Assembly (NCBI GenBank): GCA_030549495.1
Contig: JAUIRK010000754.1
Coordinates: 1-64,000, forward strand
Reading direction: 5' to 3'
Length of the DNA: 64,000 bases
Source of the DNA: Nectonema munidae
Lineage: Eukaryota; Nematomorpha; Nectonematoida; Nectonematidae
The notes under the pieces are model-generated. The model searched no databases. It was not told the DNA's origin and saw nothing but the letters and a program-made list of their open reading frames with translations. Both the position numbers and the translations under genes were made by a program. This document shows, piece by piece, positions 1 to 10,377 of the stretch. Position 1 is the first letter of the stretch, and the number at the start of each line of letters is the position of its first letter.

Positions 1-100
1 TTTTGCTCCAACTTTTTGATGGCGTTTTTTTGAGAAAAATATTTGAAAATTTTCTACTTCTCCAAAGTAAATCAAGTTACGGATATAATTCAGCATTGAG

Positions 101-1319
101 TTGTATTGTTCAAAATTGAATCAAAATTATAACTTAATGGTGAACGAAAGTTGGAATTGTGAGAACTGTCAAGTAAGTTCGTCTCATCTGGTCAAATGCG
201 ATTTTTGCGAAAAATGGCTATGCTACTGTTGTCAAGATTTTGATCCTTCTCTTTTTAAGATTCTTGGTAAATATAATAGCAAAGAATCAAGTGGCATTGT
301 AAGCTTTGTCGTGATTCAGAAATAATGAAAAATGTGAACTCCACTTCACAACTTGCTAATTTGATAAATGTAATAAATGCACTGAAGAATCAAATTGACG
401 AACAGAACAAAGTCATTCACTCATTAAAAACAGATTTGGAGAAAAATACTGAAGACTTAACGGCAATATCGCATTCTTTAAACCATGCGCAACAATCTGA
501 TAATTTCCGAAATAATTATTTTATTAAATATACTCCTAATTCACAAGACTCATCATCAACATACGCTGATGCTGTTAAAAAGGCTGATTACAGACAACAC
601 ATATTATATGTAAAGTCAGAAAGCTTGGAATTGGAACAATTAGCTGAAAAACCATCACATGTTTTAAATGAAATCAAAGTTCTTTCGAATAAAAAGACCA
701 AAAAGGTATTCAAAATTCGTTTTCCAGACAATCAAAGTCTACAAAAAGCTGAAAATCTTTTGAGTAAAGAAGAAAATATAAAAGCAACTAGATCCAAAGT
801 ACTCTTGCCAAAAGTATCATTTCTTACTTCACAAAGTATCGAAAATAGCTCATTAAAAGATCTAATTTTAAAGAAAAATGAATATATCAATAATATGGTT
901 GATGATGGCAAAACTTTCGAAGTACTATTTTCAAAAAATATAAAAAATGACAAGAAAATTGTTGTACTCAAATTAGCTCCTGAAATTTTTTCCTTTCTTA
1001 AAAAAACCATTTTACCTTTTTCATGATGATGGAAGCCGTGAGGTGCAGACCATTTTTTTCACATATACAGTGCAGCAATTGTCTTCTTTTCGGTCACACC
1101 ACTTCGCAGTGTAAAAAAGAATCAACTTGCAAGTATTGTGCCTTATCTCATAATCATACTTTATGTCCAGTCAAAGATGATAAAACAAAGTACAAATGTT
1201 ATACCTGTACCAAAAATGGGGAGTCAACATCTAATCATGCATCAATGAGCTCTGTTTGTCCATATGTTATGAAAGAACTAAAACGTGTTGAAAGCATCAC
1301 CCTCCTTGATGATGATTAG
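101..1319 (+). pseudogene. LINE ORF1 (PHD-like finger, coiled coil, zinc knuckles)
   Basis: Three pieces in different frames. At 101-325 is a cysteine-rich PHD-like finger (CENC...CDFC...CYCC). At 325-1022 is a lysine-rich region with an early heptad-like stretch (NLINVINALKNQIDEQNKV) and a later RNA-binding-like part. At 1023-1319 are cysteine/histidine knuckles (CSNCLLFGHTTSQC, CKYC...HNHTLC, CYTC) ending at TAG 1317-1319. Such fingers bind the element RNA in related LINEs. Frame changes fall near 300-325 and near 1020. The end overlaps the first open stretch of ORF2. Confidence 0.8.
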
Positions 1320-4224
1320 AGGTAAAAACTTATTGTACGATACTAACATACATTTCGATACTTACAGTCAGCTCAAAGGTTCACATGAAATTTATTTAAA
1401 TTCGAAGTTTTTAGGCTTATATGACATGAACATTTTATCTCTTAATGTTCAATCGTTAAGAAGCAAATTCAATGAGCTTGTAATCTTTTTGAACAGGTTT
1501 TCTACATTTACGTTAAAAGATTTGTCTGTAATATGTTTACAAGAGACATGGCTGGACCAAAATGAGAATCATTTCCATCTTCCCAATTATTCTACTATAA
1601 GCATACCAAAAAGATGTTCTAAGCATGGGGGACTTTTATTTTTTATCATGAAGGATATTAATTATCAAATTGGTAGAACCGCATACTGTTTTGAGTCTTT
1701 TGAATATCATAGTATTAACCTGTACCTGAAAAATCAAAAATCTGTTACTATTCACAATATTTATAGATTGCCAACAATCAAAAAAGATCTAGTAAACGAA
1801 TTTTTTTATTTTTTCGAAAACTTGATCTTCAATATTGACCGAAATAACGTCAATATTTTCTGTGGGGATTTTAATTTTGATTTATTTCAAATGGAGAACT
1901 TTTCAACTCAAAAGTTCTTTAATTTGATAATAGCTGGCTCACTAATTCCAACTATTACCCTTCCAACATGATACGAATCTGAAACCTTAATTGATAACTT
2001 TTTTTTTAAATGAAAATAATGTTGACTATAAATCATTCAATTGTATGTCCTTCTTTTCCGATCATATACCGATACTTTTATCTCTCAATTTTAAAGTTAA
2101 TAAAATAAAAGAAAAGTTAAGAGAAAAATTCAAGCGGAACTTATTCTCTTCATTGTCTAGTCAAATAGATTGGGTTTCAATTATTGAGTTGTACCCAAAT
2201 AACCCTTCAAGAATTTTTGAGCAAATGATTTCTCAAATTTCTTACATGGTCAATGAGTGTACTTCATTTGTTAAGTTTAGTACCAACAAATACAAGGAAA
2301 AATTTAGTTCCTGGATCACTGATGAAGTCATACAAATGATAAAATTACGAGATAAATTGCGTCGAAAATGCAAAAAGAGTACTGATTTGAACATTAAAAA
2401 AAAGTATACTTTATTAAGAAATCGTATAAAGTATAAGATAAGGGAGTTGAAGCAAAAGTATTACTCAACGGTTTTTCACAACAGTGATACTACTCAGAAA
2501 ACTTGGTCAAGTATTAACATGATCCTAAAAGGAAAGAAAAATAATAAAATATTAATTAAAAGAGATAAACAGTATTATGATGACTTTACCCTTGCAAACA
2601 TTTTCAACGAAAGCTTTGCTTGTATTCAAAATGATTCGTTGCCAAATCGGAAAAACTTAAATTTTCTTGACAATACAATGAATTTTTTAAATTCGAACTG
2701 TGTTCTAATGAAATTCTATTATCCGTTATTGACAAAATGAAAATGAATGAAGCGAAAGATATATATGGGATTTCCATAAATCATTTGAAGTTAATAAAAT
2801 CTGACATTTGTATTGTTTTGTGTGAAGCTATCAATCTCTGCTTAATAAGTTGCATCTTTCCTGAAATCCTTAAACTACATAAAGTTGTTCCAGTGCATAA
2901 GAAAAATGATAGGAACTGTATTGATAATTACAGATCAATTTCAATTATTCCTGCAGTTTCTAAAATATTTGAAGAGTTCATTCATTTTCAGCTAAAAGCT
3001 TATTTGAACTCAATAAATTACTTGAATGACCATCAATTTGGATTTCGCCAAAATTACTCCACTGAGTCTTTTCATTCATGTTTGATTCATAAAGTAGTCA
3101 ATATTCTAGAACAGAAGGATGATGCAGTACTTTTTCTATTTGACCTGTCAAAGGCTTTTGATAGAGTTATTCACTCGACAGTTTTAAAAAATTTGAATCA
3201 ATGTGGTTTTAGTGAAAACGCTTTACTTTTTCTGAACTCATATCTCACAAATAGACACCAAATTGTTAAAGTTAATGATGCATTTTCTGGAAAATTATCA
3301 ATAGGAAATGGTGTCCCACAAGGTTCGATTTTGGGGCCAATACTTTTTAATGTCGCTATCAACAGCATTTTCTTCCTTGATACATTTTTTGAATTTCTGA
3401 TATTTGCAGACGACATTTGCGTATACTTTCCAATGTCTAAAATAAAATATGGTCAATTTATCGATACAATATGTTTGAACAACAGTCTAGATAAACTTTA
3501 CAGTTGGTGCTCTGAGAATAATTTAATTTTGAGTAAAAACAAATCTAAATGCATGATAATGTCAAATAAAAAGAGAAAATATAATTTTTTGGAGTCTACT
3601 GGAATTCCTGAAGTAAGTAGTATGAAAATACTTGGGTTACAATTTGATAATAAAATGCAATTTAGGCATCATATAGATAAATTAGCTCACGACCTGAATC
3701 GAGTGATTGGTATACTATACTTTACTAAAAATATTTTTCCTTTGAATATTAAACTTATGCTTTATAAACAATTGTTCATTTCTTATATAAACTATAGCAT
3801 TATAAACTGGTATCCAAAAGGTAAAAAACGAATACAAATTCTTCAAAAAAGGGCTATCAGAGTGATTTTTAATTTGAAAAAGAATGAGCACACATCGGAA
3901 ATCTTTATTCAAAATAATATTCTGTGCATTGAAGAGATTTTCAAACAAAGGATCGGTGTATTCCTCTATAAGTACTTCAACGGTCATTTACAAAATGTGT
4001 TTGGGCAAATGATAAGATATAATGAAAATCCGAAATATATCACTAGGAATTCCAATAAACCCCTGAAAGTTTCATACAGACTTAAAAGTTCAGATATCTC
4101 ACTACTAAAAAAAGTAAATGAGTTTTATATTGAAAATTTACAACTTTTCGATCATATATCTATATCTTTGCTTACATTCAAAAAGAGAATAAAATATCAT
4201 CTTTTAAGTTCGCGTTTAAACTAG
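1285..4224 (+). pseudogene. LINE ORF2: endonuclease and reverse transcriptase
   Basis: The endonuclease spans about 1420-2110. Its motifs are LNVQSLRSKFNEL, ICLQETWLD (catalytic Glu), CGDFNFDL and SDHIPIL (catalytic Asp-His). The reverse transcriptase spans about 2830-3600, with DNYRSISIIPAVSKIFE, FDLSKAFDRV, GVPQGSILGPILF and the catalytic FADD box. The C-terminal domain runs to TAG 4222-4224. The endonuclease frame is closed by TGA at 1969-1971, where related elements usually have an arginine codon. A second frame change follows in the T-run near 2000, and a third lies near 2700. The last 495 residues are uninterrupted. Confidence 0.9.
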
Positions 4225-4478
4225 TTCATAATCTAAATTCAAATTTTTAGCATGTGAAACTTTAAGCTTACCTGTTTGTTACGAAATTGTTATTATCTAC
4301 AAATTACTAATCGGGAAAATCTGAGTAACGGCCATTTTGGCTATTGATTTATCCCATAACGATGATCTTGTACAATATCTGAATGTTCATATTATGAGTA
4401 TACATGCACTCATTTTATTTAATTATGATTCTTTTGAACTTTTTCATATCAATAAATTTTTTTCTCTCTCTTTCTCTC

Positions 4479-4694
4479 TCTATAGAACCAAGGTTATACG
4501 CGATTTTGATTGACAGATTTAGACATGAAAAGATGGTTCAACTGCCGTGAAAATGGTATCAAAAGATGAAGCTATCAATTTTAGGAAATGTCACGAAGTA
4601 TGGTAGCAAAAGATGTAGTCAATTTGGTACAAGAGAAATTTTAGTTGAGGGGGGGGGGGGTCTAAAATAGCCCCCTCGTCACTGATAGGGTTAA
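4479..4694. mobile_element. Right-end fragment of the piggyBac-like MITE
   Basis: Aligns with 46570-46840, the right end of the full element at 45309-46836, with one internal deletion after GTTATA. Shared features are GATTGACAGATTTAGACATG, a run of G, and a terminal TCACTGATAGGG followed by TTAA. It abuts the 3' end of the LINE. Only this end of the element is present. Confidence 0.75.
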
Positions 4695-4776
4695 AAACTT
4701 AATCAGGGTGATTCAGATTTTTCAATATAAGCCTATTTTTTGTGCCCCCTATGTACTTCGCTCTGGCTACGCCACT
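4695..4776. mobile_element. End fragment of a CAGTGGCGTAGCC-type hAT-like MITE
   Basis: Finishes in GGCTACGCCACTG, the reverse complement of a common hAT-type terminus. It is related to the complete MITE at 13530-13726. The other end is not recognisable. The GTGCCCCCT segment just inside is also typical of this family. Confidence 0.5.
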
Positions 4777-4789
4777 GATCTTACCTGAT

Positions 4790-5789
4790 CCTTGAGACAA
4801 CTCAAGAACTGCAAGAATTTTTTAAATATTTTTTCCGGGTACGACGTCTTTCTGATTTTTCAATTGAAGAGTTCCTGAGTATTTTGGTGTCAAAATGTAT
4901 AATTAAAAAAGTATTTGGACAAAAATTTTCTTTGATAGCCTGAGCTAAAGAACTTTGAATTTTTTTCTTAATCTGTGCATCGAAGAACTTGAAAAAGTCA
5001 TTTGATTTAAATTAACGCCAGCAGATGACAAGGCTGGAGCAACAATATGCAAGCTTTTCGAATAGAAGTGCCTGTTCTGTCTAAAGCGGCTATAAACTTT
5101 TCATTATTTAGTATTTCCTTTTGTTTGTTTGTTTTTAAGATTTTTGTCGGTGTCTTCCTAAAAGCTGAAGTTGATGGTGCACAAGATGGCTCATAATCTG
5201 CTTCATTTATGTCATTTTCAGAAGAAATTGAAGTATTTGTGCTTTATAAAGCAACATCTCCAGAAGCTTTTTTCTTCTAAACATTTTTTATAATATAAAT
5301 TTCTCTTGATTTTTCTTTTTATATTTTTAGAAAATTTTTTATAATCTTCACCAATAAACATATTTCCCTTTCATCTTTGATCATTAAAAAAGCTAAATCT
5401 TCTTTGTTTTTTTTATCAAAATTTAGATTGTAGATGTTCGATGTCAAACAAACTATTCAATTCTTTATCAAAGTCTTTAAATTTTTTAGACTGTAAAGCA
5501 GATGACGCTTTTTATTTTTCATTAATGTTTCATGTTTTTCATAGATAAAACGTATTTTTTTGGTAACATAAGACTTGTTTGACGTCTTTAAACTTGCTAT
5601 ATTCGAAAGATTTATCAATTCATTTGCTACCATAATGCAAGATTCGTTAACATTTTTTTCAAATTTTTCAAATAAAAAAAGTCTTTCTAAAACACATCTT
5701 TTAGTCGGAAGTTGCTTACAACTATGAAAGTCGGTTTCACGAATAATTCCAACTGCAAAGAGAAACTTATTTTTTCTTTTTATTGCCAT
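4790..5789 (-). pseudogene. Decayed mobile-element-like ORF, superfamily unknown
   Basis: The first 110 codons are open (5789 down to 5457) and basic, with LPTKRCVLERLFLFEKFEK. Beyond them, in broken frames, come blocks such as FSSSSMHRLRKKFK (near 4990) and a segment like IIHFDTKIL (near 4880). The overall pattern reminds me of a multicopy ORF family seen in several invertebrate genomes, in which an RNase H-like 'HxDGK' segment follows. That is recall, not a search. No terminal repeats were found. It could instead be a decayed host gene. Confidence 0.35.
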
Positions 5790-5840
5790 TATTTTAGATA
5801 ACTAAAATATAAATATAATTTATAGCATTATAAAAATAAA

Positions 5841-6578
5841 GGTAATGTTGCACTATCCGTGCATTGATGAAAAGCAATTTTAATTGGAAAGAAGTTGTTC
5901 AATGATATAATGCTTTCATATGTCAATCTTATAGATAGTTTGAGTATCGCACTATATGTGCATTGTAGCAAATACAGTCTAGGCCTGCCTCCATAATACG
6001 AGTATATCTACATGATACACATATAGTGCGATGTAACGTGTCTATGCATAATGCTGTGATGAAGAGATGATGAGCTGTATGAGACAGGGACGCTCTCTTA
6101 TACTATATGGCTTACCAACACAAATCTTTTTAGATTCATCATACACACTTGAGTTATAACAACAGTGAAGGAGAGGGTATTTCACAAATGTTATTGCGTC
6201 TTGAAAATTCAATAACTCTTGATTAAAATTTCAGCACAAATTTAATATTGTCTTCCTCTTTTTAAATATCTCGTCCATGTTGCACTTATGCCTGTATTGT
6301 CCATAATACTGGTCTTCAATTTGTATGTGTGTGTGTATAGTAGTGAAGAGAGAGAAACACAGACTGTGTTGCTCTATTTGGTAGGATGTGTATCATGTAG
6401 ATATACTCGTATTATGGAGGCAGGCATAGACTGTATTTGCTACAATGCACGTATAGTGCGATACTCAAACTATAATCGCATTCAAGAAAAGATTGACATA
6501 TGAAAGCATTATATCATTGAACAACTTCTTTCCAATTAAAATGGCTTTTCATCAATGCACGGATAGTGCAACATTACC
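5841..6578. mobile_element. 738-bp palindromic (foldback) MITE
   Basis: Left arm 5841-6022 and right arm 6386-6578 are inverted copies, starting GGTAATGTTGCACTATCCGT. They differ by a few substitutions and a roughly 14-bp indel. An 8-bp direct repeat AAAATAAA flanks it (5833-5840 and 6579-6586). Each arm contains the subterminal motif GCACTAT..GTGCATTG twice, a pattern expected for transposase binding sites. About 360 bp of non-coding spacer lies between the arms. No transposase is encoded. The flanking repeat is AT-only and could partly be chance. Confidence 0.8.
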
Positions 6579-6586
6579 AAAATAAA

Positions 6587-6955
6587 TTATAATTTTTTTA
6601 AGATTACATTCAAAAGTGTATTTATGTGAATAATTTAAAAAAACCTACTTTTTTCTGTAATCACCATTTATATTGTAAAACTAAAATAACCTCCAGAGAA
6701 GAAAACTTAAAAAACAAAAAATAAAAAAAAAACACAACATTTAATTTTAAATTAAAAATAGTTTTTTTGAAAATCAAAACAACAAAAAAAAAATAAAATA
6801 AAAAATTGAAAAATGTTTAATTTTTGAGGGCCGACTTAAAAGTAAAATTTTTATCTAAATTTTGACTGGATTTATATTTCATGTGGGAGAACCAAACTAG
6901 AATGTGCGCGATCAAAAATCTGAAACTTTATTTCCCATTGAGGCTTGGGACACCC
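6587..6955. other. AT-rich spacer
   Basis: A-runs and T-runs with no coding potential. I see no recognisable element. Confidence 0.6.
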
Positions 6956-7378
6956 TAGTATATATGTGTAACAATTTTTGTATACCAAACCCATTTAAAC
7001 TAAAAGTTTGTTTTTTTAGTTGAGCTGTCATATATCAATCAATTTTTTGACAGGTTTGGTTGATTTTTTTTTTAAATAAACGTGACCATCTTATTCAGCA
7101 TACATGAAAATGGGTATATATATGTAAAAAAACTTTGTATAAGTACTAAATCGAAAATTATATTTTTTCAGTTGAGCTGTCATATATCCAATTTTTTGAC
7201 AGATTTGGTTGATTTTTAAAAAAATAAACGTGACTATCATGTTCAATACACTTGAAAATGAGTATATATGTGTAAAAAATTTTGTATACCCATTTAAACT
7301 AAAGGTTTCTTTTTTTAGTTGAGCTGTCAAATATCAATCAATTTTTGACAAGTTTGATTGATTTTTATAAAAAATAAA
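6956..7378. repeat. Three tandem units of about 150 bp
   Basis: The motif GTTGAGCTGTC recurs at about 7019, 7171 and 7319, each followed by ATC..ATTTTTTGACAG and a GGTTGATTTTT segment. Spacing is 152 and 148 bp. The unit is the reverse complement of the first array inside the piggyBac-like MITE at 45309-46836, so this is probably a remnant of another copy of that family. Confidence 0.75.
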
Positions 7379-7439
7379 GGTCACGATCAGATTCCCAATC
7401 AAACCTTTAGTAGATTTGCGGGAAAATTTTGTAAAAATT

Positions 7440-8420
7440 TGCAAACATTCAAGAAAAACCGAGGAAATGAAAATAGGCCGTCACTAATAGCACAAAGATG
7501 TCTGGTATTGCACCTCCCTTAAGATTTTGGGGACTATGGAAATGAGAATAGTTTTCTTTTTGAATCAGTGATTTCCACAGTTGAAGTTTTCTCTCAAAAG
7601 CAGTAATTTGACTGAACATCTCAAATACATTCTTATTCTTTCCTTTAAGATCAAGATTCCAAGTGGGTCGTGATGTCCACTAAAAAGGCAACTTGACAAC
7701 CCACTATGGATCTTGGAAGTGCGAATTATCTTGATCTTTGCTCTCTAAAAACATCGAAATCTCTTCTCTGAAAGCATATACTCGTTCCAGAATTTTTCAG
7801 CCGGTAAGCCATCGAAAAATATGTAAGGTCGCCATACCTTGCGTCGATTTATTTTAGAAATTCTTGACACTTGCAGTAATTTAATCCTCTTGATAGTATA
7901 AAATTCACTCTTTTGACGACCACTGCCATGATGTCCTTAAAATTCAGTGATTATAGACACAAAGCTTCTTAATGAATAATGCAATGCAGTTTTATCAATA
8001 ACTATAATGGCTTTGGAGCAATGCAACAAAGCCCTTCTTCTCTCCAACCATTTGTTTTTGCTCCATATGTAATTACTCCAAAAAGCTTTGATAAATCCAG
8101 ATTCATTTCGCTAATTCATTTCATTATTCTTTGCAAAATATCTGCTCCAGTGCAAGTATCTTTCATAGGAATCAATTGCACAAATTCTTCCATAATATCA
8201 AATGTTAGTGTTATACCGCTTATAAACACCTGACGTTGACAAGTATCCTTCATATCTGTGGTTTCATCGATAGCAATGGAATAATAATCCATATTATTTA
8301 AAATGCTCTCCAAACCACATCTGACATTTGCTGCCAGCTCTTCAAATTTATTATAATATAACGAGCAAAATTTTATTGTAGATGAATGAAATGATGAAAA
8401 GACATTTCTTTATAATAAAC
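7440..8420 (-). pseudogene. hAT transposase fossil
   Basis: Reads leftward. At 8313-8116 an open stretch contains YYSIAIDETTDMKDT and LIPMKDTCTGADI, typical of hAT transposases of the SCAND3/GTF2IRD2 type. Further along (8000-7550) come decayed blocks resembling the RGLN...EFL and WLSRG-region, and then LVDITTHL...KLQLW-like pieces. Many frame changes make it an old copy. Neither terminal repeat nor target duplication is visible. Confidence 0.75.
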
Positions 8421-9289
8421 AGCAAGTCCATGTAATCTAGGTAAAAGACACTTTTCGCATTTTCTCATATTTTAGCTTTTTTAGGTAAAAAATCAAAATA
8501 ATTCCCTCTAACCCTTGATAATTGTAAATTTTGCTCTGGCGTAAAACCATAAAACTGTAATAAATTCTTTACTTTTATATTAATTTGTGGTATTGAATTT
8601 TATTTTTCCATGGCTTTATGGGATAAAGACAGAAGGTCTTTTGAAATAAATCATTCTACCACTATTCAGTGTCTTATAATAATCCTCTGGAGAATTAAAT
8701 TTATATATAATAAATTAATTTATTCAAGTCATATCTAAATAATTTGAAATACGTCTACCGTCTATCTTTTACAAGGCTTGTAGAATCTATACTGCTTCAC
8801 GATCCTGTTTGCAACGTCCAACATTTATGTTTGTTATACTCCAGTAAGGAGGCGTGTTTTCCATAAATATTTGAAAGTCCAACTTCTGTTGTGTGTTGTG
8901 AATAAAACACATATACCACCTTTACATTGCTCTCAGCCTTTTTTCTCGGTATATATGCGGAAAGCGAAGCTTCTTTTCAATAAATAATCCGGGATTCACA
9001 ATCTTTCAATTTCAGTGTTTTTATGTAAAGAGATTTAAATATGGGAGGTATGAACTTTCTTTTTGACATAGCTATGCCACATATTGTATATCTAAGGCCC
9101 ATTTTATGATGACCAAATACGTAAAAAATTTATCAAAAAATTTACTACAGGCTTTTTGAAGTTTTATATCAGAAATGAATCTTTTTAAAATTGATAAATA
9201 GGAAAAATACCTTTTATCAGGGCTGATAGAAAAATTTCTGATTGATGGTTAAATTTAAAGAAAGGGTATTGATAAACTAAAACAAGCTA
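8421..9289. other. No feature recognised
   Basis: AT-rich sequence between the hAT fossil and the LINE fragment. A few short hAT-like residues may continue from the left. I see nothing else. Confidence 0.4.
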
Positions 9290-10050
9290 AAATTGTGGAA
9301 GATTGGTAGTTCGAAATAGTGATATAATTGGAAAATTTAATGAGGAATTAGAAAGTTAAACGTCTCGAAGAAGATAGCTAATAAAATAACATGACGGAAG
9401 ATGGAAAAAGTATACGAACAAGTAAAAATAGAAGACAATAGCAAAAAAATGCATATTTGAGAGGTTTACATAAAGAAAAGAAACTACATAAGAGCAAAGA
9501 AAGAGACAGAGAGGGTAGTGGTCAGAGACAAATCAAAGTATTAAATAAAGTTTTGAAGAATTGTGTCTCCATAAGCGAAATCTGAGATACAGGTTCAAAA
9601 AACTTAGCGTAAATAAAATAAATAAAAAATAAATACTTAAAAAAAAGAAATCAAAAATAACTGGGGAAATTATTTTCAAGAATTGCTTAATGTGAAAATT
9701 GCAAGAATAGATTTGGAAGATGAAACCCCAAAACAAGTAGTGACAACATCGAAAAAGTTGAGCAAGCGATAAAGAAGATACAAAGTTAAAAACCCTTCTG
9801 TCTTGATATCATCGAGTTGAGATGTGAAAAGTCTGGGAATTGAAATAGTAGATATTCTATGAAGCATATTACATAAAATATTTTTTTCAACGAAAAATGC
9901 CAGAAGAGTAGAGAAAAAGTTTGATTATTCCTAAATATAAAAACAAAGGATATGTTAAAAATTGTAGAAGCCTCTGGAGTATTAAATTAATTAGAAACGC
10001 CATGAAGGTCTCTGAGAACATTATTTGAAAGATATTCAGATAATTGGTAA
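9290..10050 (+). pseudogene. LINE reverse-transcriptase fragment (RTE-like group)
   Basis: Broken frames on the + strand give an order of blocks typical of the region before and at the start of a LINE reverse transcriptase: KLFSRIA, NRFGR.NPK, VEQAIKKIQS.K, CLDIIEL and NIFFNEK. A degenerate LxIYKNKG-like block and an NAMKVSE block follow, before the frame fades near 10050. The arrangement is similar to the minus-strand LINE at 43.7-46.9 kb, so the two may belong to one clade. It lies just upstream of FTSJ3. Confidence 0.55.
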
Positions 10051-10310
10051 CAAATGTATCATGTTGTATTTATTAAAATAAAATTTTCATATATTTATAT
10101 AAAGAAAATATAAAGAAATTTATTGTTTTTGTCAACTTTGACAAAGTAAATGCATGGAATATAAATAATATCTAAATATATTTAATAATAATTAAATTAA
10201 AATTAATTATATGTAGTATTTTTTAAAATAAAATCATTTATTGTTAGAATTTCAGTTAAAAAATTTTTTTATTTTTAATATTTTTATATTCCCTTTGCTA
10301 ATTAAACAAA

Positions 10311-10377
10311 ATGGGGAAGAAGGTTAAAATTGGAAAATCTCGAAAGGATAAATTTTATAAACTTTCAAAAGAAATAG
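10311..10377 (+). CDS. FTSJ3: FTSJ3 exon 1
   Basis: Encodes residues 1-22 plus the first base of Gly23, starting [16 protein letters not shown]. The donor is G/GTTTTTTC. The 8656-bp intron 1 follows and carries the nested transposon stack. Confidence 0.93.

Larger units (their letters stand above)
1..4478 (+). mobile_element. CR1/Jockey-group LINE, broken
   Basis: A non-LTR retrotransposon reading rightward. It has a zinc-finger/coiled-coil ORF1, then an ORF2 with an apurinic endonuclease followed by a reverse transcriptase. The PHD-like finger at the front of ORF1 is a feature known from CR1-type elements, so I place it in the CR1/Jockey group; the exact clade was not tested. The 5' end may lie outside the window. 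About 250 bp of 3' UTR follow the ORF2 stop and finish in a TC-rich simple tract near 4460-4478. No target duplication is visible. The reading frame is broken in both ORFs, so this copy is dead. Confidence 0.9.
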
